This document shows positions 9,929 to 18,403 of a DNA stretch of 46,707 nt, piece after piece (the stretch's first letter is position 1; every line of letters begins with the position of its first letter). The notes under the pieces are model-generated. The model was not told the origin of the DNA. It saw only the letters and a list, made by a program, of their open reading frames with translations, and searched no databases. The stretch comes from JBGTBQ01 sp041749275. Its GTDB lineage: Bacteria; Acidobacteriota; Blastocatellia; Pyrinomonadales; Pyrinomonadaceae. A program made the translations under genes and the position numbers. Location of the stretch: assembly GCA_041749275.1 (NCBI GenBank), contig JBGTBQ010000252.1, positions 1 to 46,707 on the forward strand, read 5' to 3'.

Positions 9929-11551
9929 ATGAAAGCACTCCCTTTGTCGAGTCGCGCTCTCCGCACGCTTCTCATGTCCGTCGCCCTGCTGGCGACCACT
10001 CCGGTTGGCCTGCCGCACGCGCAAGACGCGACGGCTCCCGCCTACGACCTCGTCATCACCAACGCGCGCGTCGTGGACGGAGCGGGCAATCCGTGGTTCC
10101 GCGCCGACGTTGCCATCAAAGGCGGGCGCATCGCGCGCATCGGACGCATCGCCGCCACGGACGCGCGCCGCGTCGTAGATGCGCGCGAACAAATCCTCGC
10201 GCCCGGCTTCATAGACGTGCACACTCATGTCGAGAGCATCTACAACTTGCCGGCGGCGGAGAACTTCGTGCGGATGGGTGTGACGACGCTGGTGACGGGC
10301 AACTGCGGCGGGTCGGCGGTGGATGTCGGAAAATTCCTCGGTCGCACCTCCGAGACGCCGCTCGCGGTCAACCTCGCCACGCTCGTCGGACACGGCGCGG
10401 TGCGCGAGGAGGTGATGGGCGAGGTTGACCGCGCGCCGACGCCCGAAGAGTTGGAGCGGATGAAGTCGCTCGTCGAACAGGCGATGAAGGATGGCGCGGT
10501 CGGATTCTCCACCGGTCTCATCTACGTGCCCGGCACTTACGCGAAGACGGATGAGATCGTCGAACTCGCGCGCGTCGTTGCGCGACACGGCGGCGTCTAC
10601 GCGACGCACATGCGGAGCGAAGGCGAGCAAGTCGCCGCCGCGGTCCGCGAATCAATCGAGATCGGTGAGAAGGCGGGCCTGCCCGTCGAAATCTCACACT
10701 TCAAGATCAGCAACAAGCGTCTCTGGGGCCAGAGCACAACGACGCTCGGTCTCGTGCGCGACGCGCGGGCGCGCGGCCTCTCCGTGACCGTTGACCAGTA
10801 CGCCTATACAGCCAGTTCCACTTCGCTCGATTCGCGTCTACCGTCGTGGCTCCTCGAAGGCGGGCGCGAGGAAGGGAAAAAGCGGCTCGCCGACCCGCAA
10901 CAGCGCGCGCGCGTGTTGAAGGAGATGAAGGAGTCGTTGAAGAAGAGCGGCTTCAAAGATTTTTCTTACGCGATGGTTGCCAGCTACCGCTCGAAGCCGG
11001 AGTACAACGGCAAATCCATCGCCGAGATTACAAAACTCGCGCGTAATAAAAAGGAGATCGAGAGCCAGATCGCGCAGATCATCGAGATGTACGAGGCGGG
11101 CGGCGCCTCGATGGTCTATCACAGCATGGGCGAGGAGGACGTGCGCCGCATCATGGCGGAGCCGTTCACGATGATCGCTTCGGACTCCGGCGTCCGCCGT
11201 TTCGGCGAGGGCGTCCCGCACCCGCGCGGCTACGGCAACAACGCGCGCGTCCTCGGTCTCTACGTCCGCGACCTGAAAATCATCTCGCTCGAAGACGCCA
11301 TCAGGAAGATGACCTCGCTCCCGGCGCAAGCCTTTGGTTTGCGCGACCGAGGACTCGTCCGCGAGGGGATGGCCGCTGACCTCGTCATCTTCGACGAAAA
11401 GCAGATTGCCGACCGCGCCACCTTCGAGCAGCCGCACCAGTACGCCGTCGGCTTGAGCCACGTTTTCGTCAACGGCGAATTGGTCGTCGCCGAAGGGCAG
11501 ATGACCACGGCGCGACCCGGCGCGGCGCTACGCCGCGAGGGTCATCAGTAG
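9929..11551 (+). CDS. Secreted N-acyl-D-amino-acid deacylase (D-aminoacylase family amidohydrolase)
   Basis: Zinc amidohydrolase predicted to remove the acyl group from N-acyl-D-amino acids. The N-terminus is a signal peptide (LRTLLMSVALLATTPVGLPHAQ, cleavage near residue 31), so it likely acts in the periplasm. The amidohydrolase fold begins at YDLVITNARVVDGAG. The first metal motif is FIDVHTHVES (H98, H100). GNCG (C126) is the D-aminoacylase-type cysteine that binds metal in characterised members. ATHMRSEG, VEISHFKI and the late IASDSGVRRFGEG segment continue the family pattern. At 540 residues it has the usual length plus the signal. No strong ribosome site precedes the ATG. It lies upstream of a receptor and two sugar-processing genes, suggesting use of D-amino acid or cell-wall debris. 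The exact substrate cannot be told from sequence; the close relatives include dihydroorotase-like proteins. Confidence 0.85.
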   Translation: MKALPLSSRALRTLLMSVALLATTPVGLPHAQDATAPAYDLVITNARVVDGAGNPWFRADVAIKGGRIARIGRIAATDARRVVDAREQILAPGFIDVHTHVESIYNLPAAENFVRMGVTTLVTGNCGGSAVDVGKFLGRTSETPLAVNLATLVGHGAVREEVMGEVDRAPTPEELERMKSLVEQAMKDGAVGFSTGLIYVPGTYAKTDEIVELARVVARHGGVYATHMRSEGEQVAAAVRESIEIGEKAGLPVEISHFKISNKRLWGQSTTTLGLVRDARARGLSVTVDQYAYTASSTSLDSRLPSWLLEGGREEGKKRLADPQQRARVLKEMKESLKKSGFKDFSYAMVASYRSKPEYNGKSIAEITKLARNKKEIESQIAQIIEMYEAGGASMVYHSMGEEDVRRIMAEPFTMIASDSGVRRFGEGVPHPRGYGNNARVLGLYVRDLKIISLEDAIRKMTSLPAQAFGLRDRGLVREGMAADLVIFDEKQIADRATFEQPHQYAVGLSHVFVNGELVVAEGQMTTARPGAALRREGHQ

Positions 11552-11725
11552 ACGCGAAGCAGCACCGTGCAAGGGATGGTATGTGAGTTCTCCTCAATGC
11601 GGAAACACGCACGAAGTAGTTGCGCTCTTACGTCGTGCAGACTTCCGCCTGAGGTCTGAACTTTTGTCAAACCCGATTCTCCAAAAAGCATAGAAGCATC
11701 CGATTGAGAGAGGAAAGAAACACCC

Positions 11726-14700
11726 ATGCCAGACACAACCAGACGTTTGCCGAAAACATTGATCGCCATCGCAGCGCTCATCGTCGCCCTTGTCGCGCTG
11801 CCCGCCGCCAGCGCGCAGACTGTAACGGGCACGTTGCAAGGCGTCGTGGTTGACACGAATGGCGCGGTCGTCCAGAACGCGACCGTCACCATCCGTGGCA
11901 CGGAGACGGGCCTTGAGCGGACGCTCAACACCAACGAGGAAGGTTTTTATATCTCGTCGAACCTCCCGCTGGGCAAGTACAACGTCACGGCCACGGCGCA
12001 GGGGTTCGGGACAGCCGTCCGCGAGGGCGTCAACATCTACCTCAATCAAACCCATGTCGTTGACCTGACGCTCAACCCGACCGTCGGCGAGACGATCACG
12101 GTGTTGACCTCCGAAGAGCCAATCAACACCACGAACGCCGAGATCAAGGGGCGGCTCACCGCGCAGGAGATTCTCGACAAGCCGGTCTTCAATCAGGGCA
12201 ACTTCCTGACGCTCGCCGAAACCTTCAGCGGCTTTCAGGAGAACCCCACATCAGGACAGAACAACCCGACGGCCTCCTCCGGCTCGTCGGTCAATTTCAA
12301 CGGCACGGGCACGCGCGGCGCCACTTTCCAGATTAACGGCGTCAACAACGACGACTCCTCCGAGAACCAGAATCGGCAGGGCGCTTCGCTCTCGACGATC
12401 AAAGAGTTTCAGGTCATCACCAACAACTTCACCGCCGAGTTCGGTCGCGGCTACGGCGCGGTCGTGCTCGTGCAGACAAAATCGGGCACGAACAAAATTC
12501 ACGGCGACGCTTATCTGTATCACAATGACAGCGCTCTGAACGCCGCCAATAACGTCTTCAACCCCGGCGCGCGCAAGGCGGTTGCGCGGCGCAACCAGTT
12601 CGGCTTTACTTCGGGCTTCCCCGTCATCCAGAACAAGCTCTTCGGCTTTGTCAGCCTCGACCACACGGAGAACACGGGCGCCAACAACATCTCACGCGAC
12701 GTGTTCACCGTCGCCGAGCGCAACCCCGCCAACTGGTTTCTCCAAACGCCGGCCAACAACACGCCGGGTAATCGCGCCTTCATCCAGTCGGTCATAGACC
12801 GCTTCGCCAACGTCCTGCCGAACGACCCGGCCAGCGGCCCGCGCACCTTCCGCGGCCAACAGGGCTTCGACTTCCCGGCGCGCGACTATTCGGGGCGCTT
12901 CGACTGGAACCCGCGCGAGCAGGACAACTTCTTCGGGCGCTGGCAGTACACGCGCCAGCGCTTCGTCGCCGACGATCTCATCATCGGCGAGCGCGCCGAC
13001 CAGAACAACAAGCAGCAGAACTTCGGCCTCACGTGGACGCACCTCTTCTCGCCCACGACGGTCGGCGAGTTCCGCTACGGGTTGGGTCTTCGCACCACGC
13101 TCGTCAACATCGCCGCCGGCAACAACACCCCGATTCTCCGCATCACTAACCCCGCGCCCGTCGGGACACAGTCAACCATCGGCAGCGCCGGCAACTTCCC
13201 CATCCAGCGTTACCAGACCGACAACCAGTTCGTCTACAACCTCTCGACGCTCCTCGGCGGCAAGCACTATCTCAAGGCCGGCACCGACATCCGCCGCCAG
13301 AAACTCGACGACCTCGCCGACAATTTCTCGCGCGGCTTCTACAATTTCAACAGCGCCACCTGCAACACCGTCATCTACCGCGACCCGAACATCACGAACG
13401 CCGCGAACCCGACGGGCATCCCGTCAGCCTTCTACTCCTTTCTCAACGGCTGCCTCAACAATTTCCAGAGGGGCTACGGCCCGTTCTTTCTTGAGAACCG
13501 CATCAACGAGTCGAACTTCTACGTCGAAGACAACTGGAAGGTACGTGATAACCTGACGCTCAATCTCGGCTTCCGTTACGAGTACGTCTCGGCGCCGGAG
13601 GAGGCCGCGGGCCGCCTCGACTATATCTTCAAAGATGATAAAGACAACGTTGAACCACGCATCGGCTTCGCCTACAGCCCGCGTTTCGAGGGCGGCTTCT
13701 TCGGACGGCTCTTCGGCGGCGCCGGCGACTCTTCGATTCGCGGCGGCTACGGCATCTACCACGGGCGGCTTTTCCAGTCGGTCTTCTCGCAGGGCGGCGC
13801 GACCGTGCGCTTCAACCCGCCGAACGCCTTCTTCTACAACCAGACCGCTCCCTCGACGGCGACTTACAACGCGACCAACTTCGCCGACCCGACCAACGGC
13901 TTTGTCTTCGTGCCCGGCCCGCAGACCGTGCGCCACACCGAGACGCTGATTGACCCCGGTCTTGAGATGCCCTACACGCAGCAATGGAATCTGAGCTTCG
14001 AGCGGAAATTGCCTTTCGCCACAGCCCTGCGCCTGAGCTACACCGGCAACCGCGGCATCGGACTGCTGCGCTACTCGCTCAACAATCTGCCCGACAACAA
14101 CCCGGCTGGCGTGCTTGTCTCAAACCATCCGAACAATGCCCCTGCCGTGCTCTACTCGGCGGCTCAACGAACAGCGGGCGACCCGCGCGGCGTTGATGTG
14201 CGTGGTCAGTCGCTCCGCCCCGCCGCCGACATTCTCTGCGCCGGCACGGGGCTGCCCGGACTTGGGACAACCACGCAATGCCCGAACGCCGTCACGCTCG
14301 GCCCGCTCGAATACAGCCTGCGTGTCCCGCGCACCAACGAGCGCCGTCCGGACGGTCTGTTTACGACCAACGTGCAGGTCAGCAACGCCTCGTGGAGCTA
14401 CTACCACGGCTTTCAGGCTGAACTGACGAAACGACTGAGCCACAACATCAACTTTCAAGCGAACTACACCTTCAGCCGGTCAATAGACACGACCTCCGAA
14501 GCGACGTTCGTCGGCGCGGGCGACACCAACCAGACGGGCAACAACTCGCGCGACGCGCGCGGCCTCTCGCGTTTTCACACCCCGCATCGTTTCACCTTCT
14601 ATGGCACCTACCGCACGCCTTGGTTCAAAAGCGAGCGCGGCTTCTTCGGACAAGCCCTCGGCGGGTGGCAGTTCTCAACGGTCGTGAAACTCGTCAAGGG

Positions 14701-15142
14701 CACGCCCTTCACCGTCAGCACCACCGCCCTCGATTTGAACTTCGACGGCTTCAGCGAGACGCGGCCCGTCCTGCTCGACCCGTCCGTACTTGGGCGAAGC
14801 ATCAACCACCCGTCCAACTCGCAGCAACAGTTACCGGCATCGGCATTCCGCCCGCTGAACAATCTGGACATCGGCAGGAACGTCCCGCTCGTCGGGCGCA
14901 ACACGTTTTTCCTCGACGGAGTGAAGAACGTTGACTTCGCCATTTCCAAGAACTTCCTGCTGCCGTGGGAGAGCCACCGGTTCATGGTGCGGGCCGACTT
15001 CTTCAACGCCTTCAACCACGTCCAGTACGGCTTCCCCGCCAGCCTCGACATCACAAGCGTCAACTTCGCGCGCTTTACCACCGGGCTGGCAACGCAGTAC
15101 GCCCCACGCACCATACAGGTCTCGATGCGCTACCAGTTCTAA
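11726..15142 (+). CDS. Oar-like TonB-dependent receptor with carboxypeptidase-regulatory-like domain (3)
   Basis: Third outer-membrane receptor, 1138 residues. The ATG follows a purine-rich AGAGAGGAAAG ribosome site. The signal peptide (LIAIAALIVALVALPAASAQ) leads into a regulatory-like domain (about 30-120, TGTLQGVVVDTNGAVVQNATV and GKYNVTATAQGFGTAV). A plug follows with the IKEFQVITNNFTAEFGRGYG segment typical of Oar proteins, then a barrel with ALGGWQFSTVVKLVKGTPF near the end and IQVSMRYQF at the terminus. It is shorter than the other two receptors. It lies between a D-aminoacylase and a GHL10 glycosidase, so its cargo may be related to amino sugars or peptidoglycan fragments (inference). 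Confidence 0.9.
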   Translation: MPDTTRRLPKTLIAIAALIVALVALPAASAQTVTGTLQGVVVDTNGAVVQNATVTIRGTETGLERTLNTNEEGFYISSNLPLGKYNVTATAQGFGTAVREGVNIYLNQTHVVDLTLNPTVGETITVLTSEEPINTTNAEIKGRLTAQEILDKPVFNQGNFLTLAETFSGFQENPTSGQNNPTASSGSSVNFNGTGTRGATFQINGVNNDDSSENQNRQGASLSTIKEFQVITNNFTAEFGRGYGAVVLVQTKSGTNKIHGDAYLYHNDSALNAANNVFNPGARKAVARRNQFGFTSGFPVIQNKLFGFVSLDHTENTGANNISRDVFTVAERNPANWFLQTPANNTPGNRAFIQSVIDRFANVLPNDPASGPRTFRGQQGFDFPARDYSGRFDWNPREQDNFFGRWQYTRQRFVADDLIIGERADQNNKQQNFGLTWTHLFSPTTVGEFRYGLGLRTTLVNIAAGNNTPILRITNPAPVGTQSTIGSAGNFPIQRYQTDNQFVYNLSTLLGGKHYLKAGTDIRRQKLDDLADNFSRGFYNFNSATCNTVIYRDPNITNAANPTGIPSAFYSFLNGCLNNFQRGYGPFFLENRINESNFYVEDNWKVRDNLTLNLGFRYEYVSAPEEAAGRLDYIFKDDKDNVEPRIGFAYSPRFEGGFFGRLFGGAGDSSIRGGYGIYHGRLFQSVFSQGGATVRFNPPNAFFYNQTAPSTATYNATNFADPTNGFVFVPGPQTVRHTETLIDPGLEMPYTQQWNLSFERKLPFATALRLSYTGNRGIGLLRYSLNNLPDNNPAGVLVSNHPNNAPAVLYSAAQRTAGDPRGVDVRGQSLRPAADILCAGTGLPGLGTTTQCPNAVTLGPLEYSLRVPRTNERRPDGLFTTNVQVSNASWSYYHGFQAELTKRLSHNINFQANYTFSRSIDTTSEATFVGAGDTNQTGNNSRDARGLSRFHTPHRFTFYGTYRTPWFKSERGFFGQALGGWQFSTVVKLVKGTPFTVSTTALDLNFDGFSETRPVLLDPSVLGRSINHPSNSQQQLPASAFRPLNNLDIGRNVPLVGRNTFFLDGVKNVDFAISKNFLLPWESHRFMVRADFFNAFNHVQYGFPASLDITSVNFARFTTGLATQYAPRTIQVSMRYQF

Positions 15143-15163
15143 CGGGACGCGCGGCTCGCACAG

Positions 15164-15201
15164 GTGGGCGGGGGCCAGTCAGCCTGCCGCCCACTTTTTT
15201 T
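15164..15201 (+). terminator. Intrinsic terminator after receptor 3
   Basis: GTGGGCGG (15164-15171) pairs with CCGCCCAC (15187-15194) and is followed by seven T residues. It sits 21 bases after the receptor stop. It also covers the GTG that opens the next reading frame, which argues that the next gene starts further downstream. Confidence 0.8.
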
Positions 15202-15226
15202 ATTCGCCGAAGGGACAAGCGACAAC

Positions 15227-16552
15227 TTGCGAAAATCACCAACGCCCCCGCGACGGTTCGCGGCTCACTTGCTTTACACCGCGCTCCTCTGCCTGTTTCC
15301 GTCGCCCGCGCTCCGCGCGCAAGAGGCCGCGCCACATCCAGCCGCCGCGACCTCGGTGCGTGTGGCTCCACCGCCCGGCGAGGTGCGCGCCCTCTGGGTC
15401 GTGCGGACGACGCTCACCTCGAAAGATAAAATTCGTGAGTTGGTGAAGCGCGCCGCCGCGAACGGGTTCAACACGCTCATCGTCCAAGTGCGCGGGCGCG
15501 GCGACGCCTACTACCGCCCGCGGTGGGAGCCGCGCGCCGCCGCTCTGAAAGATCAAAAGAAAGACTTCGACCCGCTCGCCTTTACGCTCAAAGAGGCGAA
15601 GCGAAAGAAGCTGAAGGTGCATGCGTGGATCAACACGAACCTCCTTGCCAATCTTGATGAACTGCCGCAAGAACCCGATCACATTTATAACGCGCGCCCC
15701 GAATGGCTGGCCGTGCCGCGCGCCGTCGCCGCCGAACTGTATGCGATGTCGCCGACGGATGCGCGCTACCGCGCGGCGATTGTCGAGTGGTCAAAGGCCA
15801 ACCGCGCCGAACTCGAAGGCGTCTACGTCAGCCCGGCCCGGCCCGAAGTACGCGAACACATCTATTCGATCTGGATGGACTTGCTCGCGCGTTACGAGGT
15901 GGACGGGTTGCACTTCGACTATGTCCGCTTCGCCAGCCCCGACTTCGACTACAGCCGCGCCTCGCTCGAACGCTTCCGCGCATGGCTCGACCCGCACCTC
16001 GCCGAGGCCGATAGACTGAAACTTACCGATGCGCTCAAGACGGATCCGCTCGCCGCCGCCAATGCTTACCCCGAACGCTTCGCCGACTTCCAGCGCGAGC
16101 AGGTCTCTTCGCTCGTCGAGCGTATCTTTCATGGAGTGAAGAAGCGCCGCCCGGCCACGGTCGTCTCGGCGGCGGTCTTCGCCAACGACGAAAACGCCCG
16201 CTCGCGCCGTTTTCAGGACTGGCGGCGCTGGCTGGCGCTCGGCTATCTCGACGTGGTCTGCCCGATGGCCTACTCGACCGACACCGAGGTCTTTCGCAAA
16301 CAGATCGAGGTCGCGCGTGCCGCCGCCGATGCGTCGGGCAAACGTGTGTGGGCCGGCATCGGCGCGTACCGCATCACGCCTGAATCGGCCATCGAAAAAA
16401 TCAACGCGGCGCGCGGCGCGGGCGCGGACGGTGTGATACTTTTCTCCTACGACTCAACGATCAAAACGGGGCCACTCAACCCCGCGGGCGATTACCTCGA
16501 ACGTGTGAGCCGAGAGGCATTCGACATGCCTGCGCGCGCCGCCTCACGATGA
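15227..16552 (+). CDS. Secreted GHL10-family (DUF187, YngK-like) glycoside hydrolase
   Basis: Predicted extracytoplasmic glycosidase with a TIM-barrel of the GHL10 type. The frame opens at a GTG (15164) lying inside the preceding terminator, so I place the start at TTG 15227, with AAGGGA 12 bases upstream; the exact start is uncertain. A signal peptide follows (FAAHLLYTALLCLFPSPALRAQ). The family opening EVRALWVVRTTLTS is clear, then NGFNTLIVQVRGRGDAYY, KVHAWINTNL, VDGLHFDYVRF and VCPMAYSTD, spaced as in the family; acidic residues in the last motifs are the likely catalytic ones. The protein is about 441 residues. Its neighbours are a TonB receptor, a D-aminoacylase and nagA, which suggests glycan or peptidoglycan breakdown, but GHL10 substrates are poorly defined. 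Confidence 0.85.
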   Translation: MRKSPTPPRRFAAHLLYTALLCLFPSPALRAQEAAPHPAAATSVRVAPPPGEVRALWVVRTTLTSKDKIRELVKRAAANGFNTLIVQVRGRGDAYYRPRWEPRAAALKDQKKDFDPLAFTLKEAKRKKLKVHAWINTNLLANLDELPQEPDHIYNARPEWLAVPRAVAAELYAMSPTDARYRAAIVEWSKANRAELEGVYVSPARPEVREHIYSIWMDLLARYEVDGLHFDYVRFASPDFDYSRASLERFRAWLDPHLAEADRLKLTDALKTDPLAAANAYPERFADFQREQVSSLVERIFHGVKKRRPATVVSAAVFANDENARSRRFQDWRRWLALGYLDVVCPMAYSTDTEVFRKQIEVARAAADASGKRVWAGIGAYRITPESAIEKINAARGAGADGVILFSYDSTIKTGPLNPAGDYLERVSREAFDMPARAASR

Positions 16553-16594
16553 GTTGTTTGACGCAATCAGTCGCCGTGTCGTGGTGTATGTTGA

Positions 16595-16753
16595 ATCACG
16601 AGTGACACTAATGCATGGAAGCGCGGTTTCCTCGGCGGCTGGCAGTTCACCGGCGTGGGCACGATCTTCTCAACCACCGGCACGGCGTTTGGCAGGCCGA
16701 CGGGCGCACGCCTGCCGCGCGAGTTTCAGTTCGGCGCGAAACTCTCTTTCTGA
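16595..16753 (+). pseudogene. Relic of an Oar-like TonB-dependent receptor C-terminus
   Basis: A 52-codon open frame with no start region reads WKRGFLGGWQFTGVGTIFST, then TTGTAFGRPTGARL, then PREFQFGAKLSF and a stop. The first part matches the late-barrel GGWQFSG...TGTPF signature of Oar receptors; the last part matches their terminal (A)R-PREIQFGLKLxF. In intact receptors these segments are about 150-250 residues apart, so an internal deletion has joined them in frame. The rest of the gene is missing. It lies between the GHL10 and nagA genes, so this locus probably once held a fourth receptor. Confidence 0.7.
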
Positions 16754-16779
16754 CGCCGGCCTTTCACACTTAAAGACGC

Positions 16780-16813
16780 GTGCCCGCGAAGTTCATTCAA
16801 ACTTCGCGGGCAC
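16780..16813. repeat. 14-bp perfect inverted repeat upstream of nagA
   Basis: GTGCCCGCGAAGTT (16780-16793) and its exact reverse complement (16800-16813) surround a six-base loop. It ends 30 bases before the nagA start. No T-run follows, so it is either a leader hairpin or an operator rather than a standard terminator. Confidence 0.6.
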
Positions 16814-16843
16814 ACGCGCATCCGGGCGTATTACAATGAAAAT

Positions 16844-18034
16844 ATGAAGGACGACAGCACTGAAATAACGCTTCTTCGAGGCGCGCGCATGGTGTTGCCC
16901 GAAGGGGTCGTCGAGGGAAAAGCGCTCCGCATCGAGGGCGGGCGCATCACACGCATCGTGGACGAAGACACGCTGGCCGCCACCAATGGAAGCACACCGC
17001 GTCTCGAAGGTCTGACGATCTTTCCGGGCTTTATAGACGCGCACATCCACGGCGCGGTTGGCGTTGACGTGATGGAGGCGAGCGCCGAGAGTCTTCATCA
17101 TGTCGCGCGCTTCCTCGCTCGCAACGGCGTCACCGCATGGCTTCCGACCTTCGTCCCCGCGCCCGACGAAGATTACGCGAGGGCGATTGGTGAAATAACC
17201 AGCCTGCTTCAAGATCAGAATATGCTTCCCGCCGCGGCGCGCGCGCTCGGCGTCCATTACGAAGGCCCTTTCGTCAACGAGAAACAGTGCGGCGCGCTGC
17301 GCGTCCAATTCTTCCGCACGTTTCGCTCGCCGTCGGACGTTGATGGACTGTTGCGGATCGGGGTCGAGGGAGCGGTTCACATGATAACGCTCGCGCCGGA
17401 AGTTAAGGGCGGCATCGAGTTGATTGCGGAGCTTTCAAAACGCGGCTGGGTCGTCTCCATCGGTCACACGCGCGCGGATGTCGAGACGCTCGAACGCGCA
17501 CGCGCGGCGGGTGCGCGTCACATGACGCACTTCCCGAACGCCATGTCGCCGCTCCACCATCGCGCCCCCGGCCCCATCGGTTGGGGACTGCTCCATGATG
17601 AAGTGAGCGTGGACATCATCGCCGACGGCGTCCATAGCGACCCGCTCATCCTTGAGTTGGTGCTGCGCTGCAAACGTGCGGAGCGCATCACGCTCATCAG
17701 CGACGCCGTTGCGCCTACGGGCTTGGGAGATGGAGAGTACCGCGTCTGGGGCGAGACCATTCGCGTGAGCGACGGACGCACGAGCAACGAGCGTGGAAGC
17801 ATCGCCGGTTCGGTCATCACCATGCGCGACGCGGCACGGATGATGTCCGAACTCGGCGTTTCGGAAACCGACATCGCACGCATGGCCGCGCTCAATCCGG
17901 CGCGGCTGCTCGGCATTGACGGCGAGTGCGGCTCAATCGAAGAAGGGAAGCGAGCCGACCTCGTCGCGCTCGATGCGGATGGGCGCGTGCGTCTGACACT
18001 CGTCGGTGGGAGCGTTGCTTTTGGGGAAGTGTGA
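16844..18034 (+). CDS. nagA: N-acetylglucosamine-6-phosphate deacetylase
   Basis: Cytoplasmic amidohydrolase that converts GlcNAc-6-phosphate to glucosamine-6-phosphate and acetate, the committed step in using amino sugars and recycling cell wall. No signal peptide. The 396-residue length is normal. Motifs: FIDAHIHGAVGVDVM (H67, H69), HYEGPF (metal-binding E140), SIGHT (H208), THFPNAMSPLHHR (H229) and the catalytic aspartate in ISDAV (D287), in the expected order and spacing. The segment after EGPF reads EKQCGALRV rather than the usual KGAH, a small deviation from better-known members. No glucosamine-6-phosphate deaminase (nagB) is adjacent. The gene follows the glycosidase, receptor and D-aminoacylase series. 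Confidence 0.9.
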   Translation: MKDDSTEITLLRGARMVLPEGVVEGKALRIEGGRITRIVDEDTLAATNGSTPRLEGLTIFPGFIDAHIHGAVGVDVMEASAESLHHVARFLARNGVTAWLPTFVPAPDEDYARAIGEITSLLQDQNMLPAAARALGVHYEGPFVNEKQCGALRVQFFRTFRSPSDVDGLLRIGVEGAVHMITLAPEVKGGIELIAELSKRGWVVSIGHTRADVETLERARAAGARHMTHFPNAMSPLHHRAPGPIGWGLLHDEVSVDIIADGVHSDPLILELVLRCKRAERITLISDAVAPTGLGDGEYRVWGETIRVSDGRTSNERGSIAGSVITMRDAARMMSELGVSETDIARMAALNPARLLGIDGECGSIEEGKRADLVALDADGRVRLTLVGGSVAFGEV

Positions 18035-18045
18035 CGCGCGGTGCA

Positions 18046-18367
18046 TCAGGGGGCGGGGGGCAGAGGCTTTCTCGTTTCCGCCGCGCGCTTCGCGTCGTGA
18101 AGCTGTTTGGCGCGTTCGAGATAGCCGAGACCATAGCGCGTCGTCGCCGAGATTCACCCATGCCCGCGCATCGTCAGGCGCGAGTCGCACGACCTCCGAC
18201 CAAACCTTTTCCGCCGTAGGCCAGTCGCCCGCACCCTCATGGCCCCGCGCGGTCTCGTATAGAACGCGCACGCGCTCGACCGTCTCTCGATCTCCGCGCT
18301 GCCACTTCGTCGCCGCGACGTTCGAGGCGAAAAGCATGATGCACATTGAAAGGCGGAAGAGTCTCAT
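18046..18367 (-). pseudogene. Small secreted TPR protein, apparently frameshifted
   Basis: The frame starts with a signal peptide (MRLFRLSMCIMLFASNVAA) and a tetratricopeptide-like helix pair, GDWPTAEKVWSEVVRLAPDD then ARAWVNLGDD. After that the frame loses protein-like character (WSRLSRTRQTASRR...) and runs into nagA to 17933. A neighbouring frame continues naturally with RYGLGYLERAKQLHDAKRAA and stops at 18046, 12 bases past the nagA stop. One extra base near 18135-18148 explains this: removing one A would give LGDARYGLGYL. Corrected, it is a protein of about 106 residues. This may be a real mutation or a sequencing error. Function unknown; TPR proteins bind other proteins. Confidence 0.55.
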
Positions 18368-18403
18368 CGTCCGAAAATAAAAGTGTGCGAGCCGGTGATG
18401 CCT

